This document shows positions 15,603 through 23,605 of a stretch of 64,000 nucleotides of DNA, one piece after another. Source of the stretch: UBA10364 sp049611965 (lineage in GTDB: Bacteria; Bacteroidota; Bacteroidia; Flavobacteriales; Schleiferiaceae); the NCBI GenBank assembly GCA_049611965.1, contig JBMZBC010000005.1:1-64000 (forward strand), in the 5' to 3' direction. A model generated the notes under the pieces. It saw only the letters and a list, made by a program, of their open reading frames with translations. It made no database searches and was not told the origin of the DNA. Every line of letters starts with the position of its first letter. Within the stretch, counting starts at the first letter, position 1. A program made the position numbers and the translations under genes.

Positions 15603-16916
15603 TTAGTATCTGTAGTGTTCTGGCTTGAACGGTCCTTCAACCTTAACACCGATGTAATCGGCTTGGTCTTTACGAAGCGTCTCGAGCTCTACACCGATCT
15701 TAGCCAAGTGCAAGGCTGCTACCTTCTCATCCAAGTGCTTAGGAAGCGTGTACACTTTGTTCTCGTACTTATCGCTGTGGTTCCACAACTCCAACTGTGC
15801 CAATACTTGGTTGGTGAAGCTGTTCGACATTACAAACGATGGGTGACCTGTAGCACAACCTAGATTCACCAAACGGCCTTCCGCCAATACGATAATCTCG
15901 TTGCCTTCTACATTGTAAAGGTCTACTTGAGGCTTAATCACCTTCTTGGTATCGCCGTACGCACCGTTCAACCATGCCATGTCGATCTCGTTATCGAAGT
16001 GGCCAATGTTACAAAGGATGGTTTTATCGTTCATCATCTTGAAGTGCTCTTCTGTGATGATGTCTTTGTTTCCTGTTGCTGTAACAACAATCTGTGCGCG
16101 CGGGATAGCGTTATCCATACGCTTCACTTCAAAGCCGTCCATCGCTGCTTGCAATGCACAAATAGGATCGATCTCAGTAACAATCACACGAGCACCTGCA
16201 CCACGCAATGATGCCGCAGTGCCCTTACCTACATCACCGTAACCGGCAACAACAGCAACTTTACCTGCAATCATCACATCAGTAGCACGACGAATGGCAT
16301 CTACTGCAGATTCCTGACAACCGTATTTGTTATCAAACTTCGACTTTGTTACAGAGTCGTTTACGTTGATCGCTGGAAGTACAAGCGTTCCGTTGATCTC
16401 ACGCTCGTACAAACGATGAACACCCGTAGTCGTCTCTTCAGACAATCCTTTGATGCCGGCTACCAACTCTGGGTATTCGTCGAACACCATGTTGGTCAAA
16501 TCACCACCATCGTCCAAAATCATATTCAACGGCTGACGGTCCTCACCGAAGAATAATGTCTGCTCGATACACCAGTTGAACTCTTCCTCGTTCATACCCT
16601 TCCAAGCGTATACTGGAATACCTGCTGCTGCGATAGCCGCTGCTGCGTGGTCTTGGGTTGAGAAAATGTTACAAGACGACCAGGTAACATCTGCACCTAG
16701 CTCTACTAATGTTTCAATCAATACCGCCGTTTGGATGGTCATGTGCAAACAACCGGCGATGCGCGAACCTGCCAAAGGTTTACTTGCACCAAACTCCTCA
16801 CGCAGGGCCATAAGACCTGGCATCTCTGCTTCAGCAAGCTTGATTTCTGTGCGGCCCCAATCGGCCAATGACATATCTTTAACTTTGTACGGTACGTACT
16901 GTGTAGTTGTACTCAT
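15603..16916 (-). CDS. ahcY: Adenosylhomocysteinase
   Basis: 437 residues. Hydrolyses S-adenosylhomocysteine to adenosine and homocysteine in the methylation cycle, with bound NAD+. Visible motifs are SRIAGCLHMTIQTAVLIETL near the N-terminus, WSSCNIFSTQDHAAAA, NVNDSVTKSKFDN, the NAD-binding VAGYGDVGKGTAASLRG and the C-terminal KVEGPFKPEHYRY ending typical of the enzyme. I start at MSTTTQYVPYKV (16916); a longer frame to 16946 would cross the promoter box at 16936. No SAH or SAM riboswitch fits in the 61-base upstream region. Monocistronic, ending at a terminator. Confidence 0.98.
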   Translation of the reverse strand: MSTTTQYVPYKVKDMSLADWGRTEIKLAEAEMPGLMALREEFGASKPLAGSRIAGCLHMTIQTAVLIETLVELGADVTWSSCNIFSTQDHAAAAIAAAGIPVYAWKGMNEEEFNWCIEQTLFFGEDRQPLNMILDDGGDLTNMVFDEYPELVAGIKGLSEETTTGVHRLYEREINGTLVLPAINVNDSVTKSKFDNKYGCQESAVDAIRRATDVMIAGKVAVVAGYGDVGKGTAASLRGAGARVIVTEIDPICALQAAMDGFEVKRMDNAIPRAQIVVTATGNKDIITEEHFKMMNDKTILCNIGHFDNEIDMAWLNGAYGDTKKVIKPQVDLYNVEGNEIIVLAEGRLVNLGCATGHPSFVMSNSFTNQVLAQLELWNHSDKYENKVYTLPKHLDEKVAALHLAKIGVELETLRKDQADYIGVKVEGPFKPEHYRY

Positions 16917-16924
16917 GTAGTATA

Positions 16925-16932
16925 TAAATTTG
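16925..16932 (+). promoter_or_regulatory. Bacteroidota -7 box for the PPTase-GNAT gene
   Basis: TAAATTTG matches TAnnTTTG; start predicted near 16938, about 40 bases before the ATG at 16978. It lies only 3 bases from the opposed ahcY box, so the two promoters overlap. Confidence 0.5.
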
Positions 16933-16935
16933 CTG

Positions 16936-16943
16936 CAAAGATA
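16936..16943 (-). promoter_or_regulatory. Bacteroidota -7 box for ahcY
   Basis: TATCTTTG on the minus strand, with the same flank (TATCTTTGCAGCA) as the miaB box at 44161. Predicted start near 16930. Confidence 0.65.
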
Positions 16944-16977
16944 CACAACACAAGGGTCTTACAAACAGTTCAATAGA

Positions 16978-18159
16978 ATGTTGATTTATCCATTTAAATA
17001 CCTCGATGATTCCGTTCAGGTTTCCATCAACCCTGATTCCCAGGGCGAGGCCATTATGGACCAATTCAGCGCTGCCGATCATCAACGGTACGCCGAACTG
17101 AAATCTGAGCCGAAAAAACAGGAATTTCTTTGGAGCCGCACCGCTCTTAACTGCGCCGGAGCTGATTTGAAATACATCGAATACCAAGGCAAGAAACCCG
17201 TCCTAAACAACGGGCACATCAGCCTAAGTCACTGTAAAAATGGTGTTGCCGCCACCTTCAGTGAACAACTGGAGGTAGGAGTCGATATCGAAACCAAGCG
17301 CGAAAATCTCACACGTATCGCCCCAAAATTTACCACGGAAGAAGAACTCACTCGTTTTGATTGCGAGCCGCATGCTGCACTTCAATTTATCTGGGGCATC
17401 AAGGAAAGCCTGTTCAAACTCTATGGATACGGCAGTGTAGACTTTAAGGAACATCTTGAAATCACCGCCTTTGAATGGGATCCCCAGAAAAGACAAGGAT
17501 GGGGCATCGCATGGATCGGACAAACCTGCGAAGAACGTCCCCAACCGCTCCAATGTCTGGTGCAGACCGCTTTGGTTGGTGAACATTATCTATGCATGGC
17601 GACACACAGAATACCCACCGTTCCCTTCGAAAGCGAGCGAACTGTATTGCGCGAATGGGTTCCAAACGATGCGCCTTGGTTGTATGATCTCAACATGAAT
17701 CCACAAGTCGTGCGGTACACGGGTGATGCTGGATTCACCTCAACACAGAGTGCCTTAAACCTGATAAAAAGCTATCCAAACTACCAGCGCGACGGATACG
17801 GACGCTGGATGGTCATTGATAAATCAACAGACCACCCGATCGGTTGGTGCGGACTTAAAAATAACCCTTGGGGCATCGATCTTGGCTTCCGTTTCTTCGA
17901 GGCAGTCTGGGGCAAAGGCATCGCCACAGAATGCGCCGTAGCTACCGTTGAAAAAGCCAAAGCACTTGGGCTTAGTGATCTGATCGGACGTGCACTGTCC
18001 GAAAATGTTGGTAGTTGGAAGGTACTAGAGAAGGTGGGCATGCAACGCTACGAAAGCTTGCCTATTGAAGATTTCGCACAGGACTATAATATCGCTGAAA
18101 AAGACCTTGACAGCTGGAAAGGACTGATGCTTCACATATATAAATTGGCGTTGTCGTGA
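16978..18159 (+). CDS. 4'-phosphopantetheinyl transferase fused to a GNAT acetyltransferase
   Basis: 393 residues in one uninterrupted frame. The N-terminal half (about 1-215) is an Sfp-type phosphopantetheinyl transferase: ISLSHCKNGVAATFS, the Mg-binding GVDIE, and the second signature FIWGIKESLFKLYG. It would load the phosphopantetheine arm of CoA onto carrier proteins. The C-terminal half (from about 220) is a RimJ/RimL-like N-acetyltransferase: ERTVLREWVPNDAPWLYDLN, then VWGKGIATECAVATVEKA as the acetyl-CoA loop and ENVGSWKVLEKVGMQRY. Start at ATG 16978 (MLIYPFKYL), since the codons from 16930 would lie inside the divergent promoter region. It overlaps the next gene by 4 bases (GTGA). Confidence 0.88.
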   Translation: MLIYPFKYLDDSVQVSINPDSQGEAIMDQFSAADHQRYAELKSEPKKQEFLWSRTALNCAGADLKYIEYQGKKPVLNNGHISLSHCKNGVAATFSEQLEVGVDIETKRENLTRIAPKFTTEEELTRFDCEPHAALQFIWGIKESLFKLYGYGSVDFKEHLEITAFEWDPQKRQGWGIAWIGQTCEERPQPLQCLVQTALVGEHYLCMATHRIPTVPFESERTVLREWVPNDAPWLYDLNMNPQVVRYTGDAGFTSTQSALNLIKSYPNYQRDGYGRWMVIDKSTDHPIGWCGLKNNPWGIDLGFRFFEAVWGKGIATECAVATVEKAKALGLSDLIGRALSENVGSWKVLEKVGMQRYESLPIEDFAQDYNIAEKDLDSWKGLMLHIYKLALS

Positions 18160-18686
18160 AAATAGTAGTAACCGGAACTGAGAGCACCTACAAAAGCACG
18201 CTTACCCAAGCGCTGACCCAACAGTTCTCGTTTGTCCATACCAAAGAGTATGCGAGGGAATACTTGGAGGAAATCGCACCAGATACCCCTGTAAACCCGA
18301 TGCCTCGAGCAGACTACAATCGTATCGAACAAGGCCAGCTGCAAAGTCAAAAATCACACGGATACTTCGACAATTTTGGACACCGAATATTCGATACCGA
18401 CGGCATTACTCTTTACATCTGGAAAGCTGATAAATACGGTGAAATTGACCCAGAACTGTTGAAGGTTCCTGAAGATGTGATTTATTTCTTGTGCTATCCA
18501 AACGTTCCTGCAGGCGAAGATCGATTGCGCATAGATGCAGAGCGCAGAACATCCTTGCATAGAGAGTACCTCAACGTGCTTCATCGTTTGCCGAACACCG
18601 TTGTACATCTCGACCAACCAACATTAGAAGCGCGGCTAGCCTACGCCCAAAAAAGTATTGAAGAATTACTAAACGACGCGGTTTAG
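18156..18686 (+). CDS. NadR/Ttd14-like P-loop ATPase or nucleoside kinase
   Basis: 176 residues. Starts with VVTGTESTYKSTLTQAL, a P-loop in which the glycine before the lysine is a tyrosine (Tyr 12) instead of the usual GPESSGKST. Later features fit the NadR-type kinase family: FVHTKEYAREYLEE, YNRIEQGQ, a Walker-B-like RIFDTDGITLYIWKADKYG, and an RLRIDAERR lid region. Members phosphorylate nicotinamide riboside or related small substrates; the real substrate here is unknown. The GTG start overlaps the PPTase-GNAT stop, so the two are coupled. The 3' end overlaps convergent dnaG by 18 bases. Confidence 0.75.
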   Translation: MKIVVTGTESTYKSTLTQALTQQFSFVHTKEYAREYLEEIAPDTPVNPMPRADYNRIEQGQLQSQKSHGYFDNFGHRIFDTDGITLYIWKADKYGEIDPELLKVPEDVIYFLCYPNVPAGEDRLRIDAERRTSLHREYLNVLHRLPNTVVHLDQPTLEARLAYAQKSIEELLNDAV

Positions 18687-20591
18687 TTTCTCATTGATGT
18701 GCTGGCGCGCATTGTTCCATTTCTGGAATTGCACCATGTAGTAGTTGTAATCTGCATTTTCCATGCTTAGATACTCCTTCAATTCATTCAACTTGCGCTC
18801 GACGTGAACGTATTTCAAGCGCAGCGTTGTTTCATTGACCAATGGGAAAATGGTATTTTTTTCGTCCGGGAGGTAAATCTCTTTCGACTTCCAATTCGCC
18901 AAGGTATACTTCTCCGTCAACGCTTCCGTGACCACTTTGATGATCTCAGGATCTTCCCTGCGCACCCACCAATCTGTATTGGGTACATGCTCTTTTTCTA
19001 CCTCGTCGGCGAGCATGTTGTACATCTTAGAAAAAATTGGCGTTGCAAATTCTATTTGATCTTCTTCAATTTCGTCTACAATCCAAGTAGCTATAGAGAC
19101 CGGTATTACTTCCTCCTCATCAACATCTGCATCTAGCATCGCTTCAGTGCCCTTGGCCACCAAAAGATGGATGATACGCTCCTCTTGCTCGAAGCCTTGA
19201 ATCTTGACCATTCCGGCCTCACGGGGTTGAACGACCTCCATCGGCGGCGCCGATGCTTGTCTTTTCTTTTGCTGTCGCTGCTGAATGCCTTGTAACCTGC
19301 CGAGCTCTTCATAAAGGGCTGTTGGATCTATTTCAAGAATAGAAGCCGCCTCTTTGATGAATACCTGTCGTCCTATCTGATCTGGTACCTTTGAAATACT
19401 GCTTACCACATCGCGAACCATTTCAGCAAACTTCAACGGATCACCGGCTACATCCTCCTTCAATACCGAAGTTTTGAAACTGATAAAGTCCTTCTTGCTG
19501 TCCTTCAAGAATGCCTCTAGCTCCTCGTTGGTGCGCTGCTTGGCAAAGCTGTCTGGATCTTCACCCTCAGGGAAGCTCACTACGCGAACATTTACGCCTT
19601 GTTCGAGCATCATGTCTAGCCCACGAAAGCTTGCGCGCAACCCTGCCGCATCTCCATCGAAAAGCAAGGTAATATTCGGCGTGTAGCGCTTCAACATACT
19701 TATCTGTCCCTCGGTCAGTGCTGTACCTGATGAACTTACCACATTGCGCACTCCGTTCTGATAGAAACTCAGCACATCCGTATAGCCTTCCACCAAAAAG
19801 GCCTCATCGCGCTTAACAATTTCTTGCTTAGCTTGGTACAAGCCGTAGAGTACTTTGCTCTTGTGGTAGATCGGATTTTCTGGACTGTTCAGGTATTTCG
19901 CTGCCTTGGCACTGTTGCTCAAAATACGCCCGCCGAATCCTAAAACTCGACCGCTGACACTGTGTATTGGGAACATGACACGACCACGAAATCTATCGTA
20001 CCAGCCGCGTTCATTCTTCATCGAAATGCCACTCTCTTGCAATGCCTTTTCACTGTATTGATTGGCTATCGCATAATCTGCAAAGGCGGTTGACGCTTCA
20101 GGGCTGTAGCCAAGGTGAAATCTATTGATCGTCTCGTCATTGAACCCACGTTCTTTGAAGTAGCTCAGGCCGATGGCTTTGCCTTCGTCCGTTTCAAGCA
20201 TTTGCTCCTTAAAAAACTTGGCAGCCACATCGGTAATCAGATACACTGCCTCGCGCATATTACCCGCTTCGATTTCCTCAGCCGTCTGCGGACGTGCCTC
20301 TGGAATCTCGATATTGTACTTCTTTGCTAGCCAACGTAACGCCTCCGGATAACTCATTTGTTCGAGCTCCATCAAGAAGGTAACTGCGTTACCGCCTTTG
20401 CCAGAAGAGAAACATTTAAAAATCTGCTTTGCAGGACTTACCATAAAGGAGGGCGTCTTCTCGTTGTTAAACGGTGATAAACCCTTCAGATTGCTGCCCG
20501 ATTTTTTCAACTGAACGAATTCTCCAATCACCTCCTCAATACGAGCGGTGGTGAAGATCTGTTCTATGATTTCTTGTGGAATCCGGGCCAT
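18669..20591 (-). CDS. dnaG: DNA primase
   Basis: 640 residues. Makes RNA primers at the replication fork. The N-terminal CHC2 region (about 35-67) keeps the shape GLSPFNNEKTPSFMVSP ... KCFSSGKGG but has Ser 39, Asn 42 and Ser 63 where zinc-binding Cys, His and Cys are expected; only Cys 60 remains, so zinc is unlikely to be bound. The Toprim core is intact: AFLVEGYTDVLSFYQNG, SSSGTALT and LLFDGDAAGL. The C-terminal helicase-binding part is present. The gene stands behind a terminator-separated mscS and overlaps the NadR-like gene at its 3' end. Confidence 0.96.
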   Translation of the reverse strand: MARIPQEIIEQIFTTARIEEVIGEFVQLKKSGSNLKGLSPFNNEKTPSFMVSPAKQIFKCFSSGKGGNAVTFLMELEQMSYPEALRWLAKKYNIEIPEARPQTAEEIEAGNMREAVYLITDVAAKFFKEQMLETDEGKAIGLSYFKERGFNDETINRFHLGYSPEASTAFADYAIANQYSEKALQESGISMKNERGWYDRFRGRVMFPIHSVSGRVLGFGGRILSNSAKAAKYLNSPENPIYHKSKVLYGLYQAKQEIVKRDEAFLVEGYTDVLSFYQNGVRNVVSSSGTALTEGQISMLKRYTPNITLLFDGDAAGLRASFRGLDMMLEQGVNVRVVSFPEGEDPDSFAKQRTNEELEAFLKDSKKDFISFKTSVLKEDVAGDPLKFAEMVRDVVSSISKVPDQIGRQVFIKEAASILEIDPTALYEELGRLQGIQQRQQKKRQASAPPMEVVQPREAGMVKIQGFEQEERIIHLLVAKGTEAMLDADVDEEEVIPVSIATWIVDEIEEDQIEFATPIFSKMYNMLADEVEKEHVPNTDWWVRREDPEIIKVVTEALTEKYTLANWKSKEIYLPDEKNTIFPLVNETTLRLKYVHVERKLNELKEYLSMENADYNYYMVQFQKWNNARQHINEKLNRVV

Positions 20592-20614
20592 GGATGCAAG
20601 ATACTTTTTCTAAA

Positions 20615-20641
20615 TAAAAAAGCCACCCCTAAGGGCGGCTC
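20615..20641 (-). terminator. Intrinsic terminator after the MscS gene
   Basis: Minus-strand stem GAGCCGCCC / GGGTGGCTT with a short loop and a T-tract, 24 bases past the stop and just before dnaG. Confidence 0.8.
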
Positions 20642-20664
20642 TAAGCAAGCTGAGTTGAACTTAA

Positions 20665-21480
20665 TTATTTATGCAAATGTACATCCATTTGTGGATATGG
20701 AATAGAAATACCCTCAGCATTGAACGATTTATATACAGCATCATTCATTGCGTAGTGTACGTCCCAATAATCCTCTGACTTCACCCATGCACGCGTGATG
20801 ATGTTGACAGAAGAGTCTGCCATAGCACTTAATTCAACAAGGATAGGTTTGTCTTTAATAATTCTGGTATCGCCATCAATTAAGGTGAGAAGAATGGACT
20901 TTGCCTTATCTAAATCGGCATCATAACCAATCCCGAAGGTCCATTCCAATCGCCTAAATTCCTGAGCACTATAATTCACCAAAGAGCCGTTACTCAATGC
21001 TCCATTGGGTAAAATAATGAGCTTGTTGTCCGGTGTGGTAAGGGTGGTCACGAAAATTTGAATGGACTTCACCGTTCCTGAGTGGCCCTGGGCCTCAATA
21101 AAATCACCGACTTTGAATGGCTTGAACATCAATATCATCGCGCCGCCTGCAAAGTTTTGAAGCGTACCACTTAGTGCCATACCTACTGCCAAACCTGCAG
21201 CACCCAAAACTGCAACTATGCTCGTCGTCGCGACTCCTAGTTGATTTATGGTGGCAATAATGACAAATGCCTGCAAGGTGATTTTCATGAGCGACTCCAA
21301 AAAGGTCGTCAAACTCGCGTCCATATTTCGAAGGCTCATCGCTTTCTTAAACCCTTTGAGAATAACGCGTACGATACGCATACCAATCCAAAGGATGAGC
21401 AATGCAATGATTCCTTGCTTAACCCACACTAGGGCGTTTTCTGTGATGGTCTCCATTGAGACTCCAATAATTTCTTCCAT
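20665..21480 (-). CDS. MscS family mechanosensitive ion channel
   Basis: 271 residues, close to E. coli MscS (286). Three hydrophobic helices lie in the first 120 residues; the pore-lining third helix is GLAVGMALSGTLQNFAGGAMILMFKPFKVGDFIE, which carries the Gly/Ala packing pattern and the family's PF(K)VGDFI turn. The beta domain follows with GTVKSIQIFVTTLTTPDNKLIILPNGALSNGSLVNYS, then an alpha/beta cap. It opens under membrane tension and lets solutes escape during osmotic downshock. It is 18 bases downstream of the polyprenyl synthase gene, so probably the last gene of a three-gene transcript (DnaJ-like, synthase, MscS). Confidence 0.95.
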   Translation of the reverse strand: MEEIIGVSMETITENALVWVKQGIIALLILWIGMRIVRVILKGFKKAMSLRNMDASLTTFLESLMKITLQAFVIIATINQLGVATTSIVAVLGAAGLAVGMALSGTLQNFAGGAMILMFKPFKVGDFIEAQGHSGTVKSIQIFVTTLTTPDNKLIILPNGALSNGSLVNYSAQEFRRLEWTFGIGYDADLDKAKSILLTLIDGDTRIIKDKPILVELSAMADSSVNIITRAWVKSEDYWDVHYAMNDAVYKSFNAEGISIPYPQMDVHLHK

Positions 21481-21498
21481 GATGTAACCGGTTTTGGT

Positions 21499-22473
21499 TT
21501 ACTTCTTACGAGCGCCTGTGTAGGCAATGACCTCCTCTAAAGCACTACGCTCTGCACTCTTAGGGAAATTAGAAAGAATTTCTGCAGCTTTCTGCAAATG
21601 CCCATCCATTTTCGAACGAGCATAATCTAGGCCTCCAGACTTTCGAACGAAATCTACCACTTCAGCCACCTTTTTAGGTCTGTTGTGGTCTTTTTTAATG
21701 GTACGTATGATCTGCTTGCGCTTCGATGCTGTAGTGTTTTGTAAGGCATTGATAAGCGGTAACGTCATTTTCTGTTCCTTGATGTCAATTCCTGAAGGTT
21801 TACCCGTCAAATTGACCTTTTCGAAATCAAATAAATCGTCTTTGATCTGGAATGCCAATCCAAGCTCGCGACCGAACATGCGCATCTGCTCTTGAACCTC
21901 TGATGATGCCTCTGCACTTTGTGCTCCAACGACACAACACGTTTCTAGCAGTATGGCTGTCTTTTGCTGAATAACATCATAGTAGACCTCTTCTGTGATA
22001 TCTAATTTTCTTGCTTTCTCAATCTGAAGGAGCTCGCCTTCACTCATGCTCTTCACTGCAGTGCTTACCGTACCAAGAAGTTCATATTGCTTCCTGTCCA
22101 CAGCTAGTAAAAGCACCTTAGACAAAAGATAATCTCCAATGAGTACTGCCACTTTATTTTTCCAGAGCGCATTTATTGAAAAGAAACCTCTCCGCATATC
22201 GGCATCATCTACCACATCGTCATGGACAAGAGTCGCTGTATGCATAAGTTCTATTAAAGAGGCACCGACGTAGGTACTGTCGTTTACTTTACCCAACATT
22301 TTTGCCGTCAATAGGACGAGGATCGGACGGAGTTGCTTCCCCTTGCGCTTGACCATGTAATTCATGACGCGATCGACCAAGGGAGTGTTAGACTTTAAAT
22401 GTGTTTTAAACCGTACATCAAACTCCTTCATCTCCTCAGCGATAGGCGCTTTAATAGAATTCAACTTTGACAT
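21499..22473 (-). CDS. Long-chain polyprenyl diphosphate synthase
   Basis: 324 residues, with both aspartate-rich motifs of trans-prenyltransferases: LVHDDVVDDADMRRG (first DDxxD) and FQIKDDLFDFE (second), plus GKQLRPILVLLTAK near the N-terminus. It extends farnesyl diphosphate with isopentenyl units, most likely to make the side chain of menaquinone; product length cannot be read with certainty. Its ATG shares a base with the stop of the DnaJ-like gene (TAATG). The MscS gene follows after 18 bases. Confidence 0.93.
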   Translation of the reverse strand: MSKLNSIKAPIAEEMKEFDVRFKTHLKSNTPLVDRVMNYMVKRKGKQLRPILVLLTAKMLGKVNDSTYVGASLIELMHTATLVHDDVVDDADMRRGFFSINALWKNKVAVLIGDYLLSKVLLLAVDRKQYELLGTVSTAVKSMSEGELLQIEKARKLDITEEVYYDVIQQKTAILLETCCVVGAQSAEASSEVQEQMRMFGRELGLAFQIKDDLFDFEKVNLTGKPSGIDIKEQKMTLPLINALQNTTASKRKQIIRTIKKDHNRPKKVAEVVDFVRKSGGLDYARSKMDGHLQKAAEILSNFPKSAERSALEEVIAYTGARKK

Positions 22474-23213
22474 TAGCTCCAGCCTTTTGATTTCTGAATG
22501 TGCTCATAGGCCTTCTGCACATTCAAGAAGGTTTCTTTGGCCGCAGCCTGTGCCTCGGCACCCGCATCAATGGTACGATCCGGATGATATTTTAATGCCA
22601 TTTTTCGGTACGCCTTTTTCACTTCTGCTTCGGATGCGTTTTCACCTACTTCCAAAACTTTATACGCCCAACCCGTATCCGATTCTTTAGAGAACATCGC
22701 TTTGATCGATTCAAAGTCGTACGGATTAATGCGAAGATTACGTGCTATACGACGAATCTCTTCCACCTCATTCTGATGCAAGTGACCGTCTGCCAATCCT
22801 AATTTAAACAGAAAGTGAATCAGCTGAAGACGTGTACTATGATTTGTAAAGCCGTTGATCTGATTACACACTTTAGTCAGCGGAATCTGTTGATCGACTA
22901 TTTTTCTAAAAACAGCAAAGCTCTCGTTGGCACGTTCCTTTCCGAACATGCTTACAAATTGTGCCCGAACAAAATCCAACTCTTTCTGGGCTACCTTACC
23001 GTCCGCTTTGATAACGCGCGCAGCAAGAACCAAAAGGGCGATATGAAAATCACTAGGTGAGGATTGCTGGGAGCGTGTATACGTGCCGCTAGGCTTTTCG
23101 CCTTCGACCAAGTCGTGTATACGATTAGCAAAGGCTACTCCAAGTATTGCACCGATAGGACCGCCTAAAGACCAGCCTAAACCGCCCCCAAAAATTTGAA
23201 AAAGTCGTTTCAT
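22473..23213 (-). CDS. DjlA-like protein: TerB domain plus J domain
   Basis: 246 residues. The N-terminus has a glycine-rich hydrophobic segment (GGGLGWSLGGPIGAILGVAF) that may associate with the membrane. The middle (about 55-165) is a TerB-like helical domain with LVLAARVIKADGKVAQKELDFVR and a second LGLADGHLHQNEVEEI. The C-terminus is a J domain with AYRKMALKYHPDRT, so it can stimulate an Hsp70 ATPase. The architecture matches DjlA-type co-chaperones. A TATCTTTG box lies 8 bases upstream of the ATG. It is the first gene of a three-gene minus-strand unit. Confidence 0.9.
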   Translation of the reverse strand: MKRLFQIFGGGLGWSLGGPIGAILGVAFANRIHDLVEGEKPSGTYTRSQQSSPSDFHIALLVLAARVIKADGKVAQKELDFVRAQFVSMFGKERANESFAVFRKIVDQQIPLTKVCNQINGFTNHSTRLQLIHFLFKLGLADGHLHQNEVEEIRRIARNLRINPYDFESIKAMFSKESDTGWAYKVLEVGENASEAEVKKAYRKMALKYHPDRTIDAGAEAQAAAKETFLNVQKAYEHIQKSKGWS

Positions 23214-23221
23214 TCCGAATT

Positions 23222-23229
23222 CAAAGATA
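23222..23229 (-). promoter_or_regulatory. Bacteroidota -7 box for the DjlA-like gene
   Basis: TATCTTTG on the minus strand, 8 bases before the ATG, so the 5' leader would be only a few bases. Confidence 0.6.
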
Positions 23230-23268
23230 CTCGGCTAAAACGGAAAAAACTAAAGCCTGTAATCGAGA

Positions 23269-23409
23269 TTAAACCACGAAATAGGCGAAGGCAGCAATAC
23301 CTCCTATGATTACGATTACTAAGGCAATTTGTGCGTAGAGTTGCGCGGTTGACATCTTCTCTTTCGCAGGTTTCATTCGACGACGTTTCGTCGTTGCTTG
23401 AGTGGACAT
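23269..23409 (-). CDS. Small single-pass membrane protein, unknown
   Basis: 46 residues from MSTQATTKRRRMKPAKEK. A strongly basic N-terminus is followed by one helix, AQIALVIVIIGGIAAFAYFVV, running to the last residue. The charge pattern predicts a cytoplasmic N-terminus. An in-frame ATG 51 bases upstream would add a poorly supported extension. No family recognised; it may be a membrane microprotein. The surrounding bases (23410-23553) hold no other gene that I can support. Confidence 0.5.
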   Translation of the reverse strand: MSTQATTKRRRMKPAKEKMSTAQLYAQIALVIVIIGGIAAFAYFVV

Positions 23410-23553
23410 AGCGAGTGTGTTTTGTTGTGTACCATTAAGATACAAAAATCCTCCGAACACGCAAGAGACTGATGCTGTATTTTACTTAAGACCAAGTAAT
23501 TAGATAAAAACTACCAGAAAATTAGGCCTGTACTATTTGAGATGTTTTGACAC

Positions 23554-23585
23554 AAAAAACCCTCAGTGTTGGCTGAGGGTTTTTT
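23554..23585. terminator. Intrinsic terminator after nrdA
   Basis: AAAAAA, stem CCCTCAG / CTGAGGG with a loop, TTTTTT. It lies 20 bases downstream of the nrdA stop on the minus strand. Confidence 0.85.
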
Positions 23586-23605
23586 GATGTAATTAATTCC
23601 GGTGG

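Noticed and set aside
16917..16977. SAH or SAM riboswitch before ahcY
   Set aside because: The space is only 61 bases, holds two promoter boxes, and shows no conserved aptamer words.
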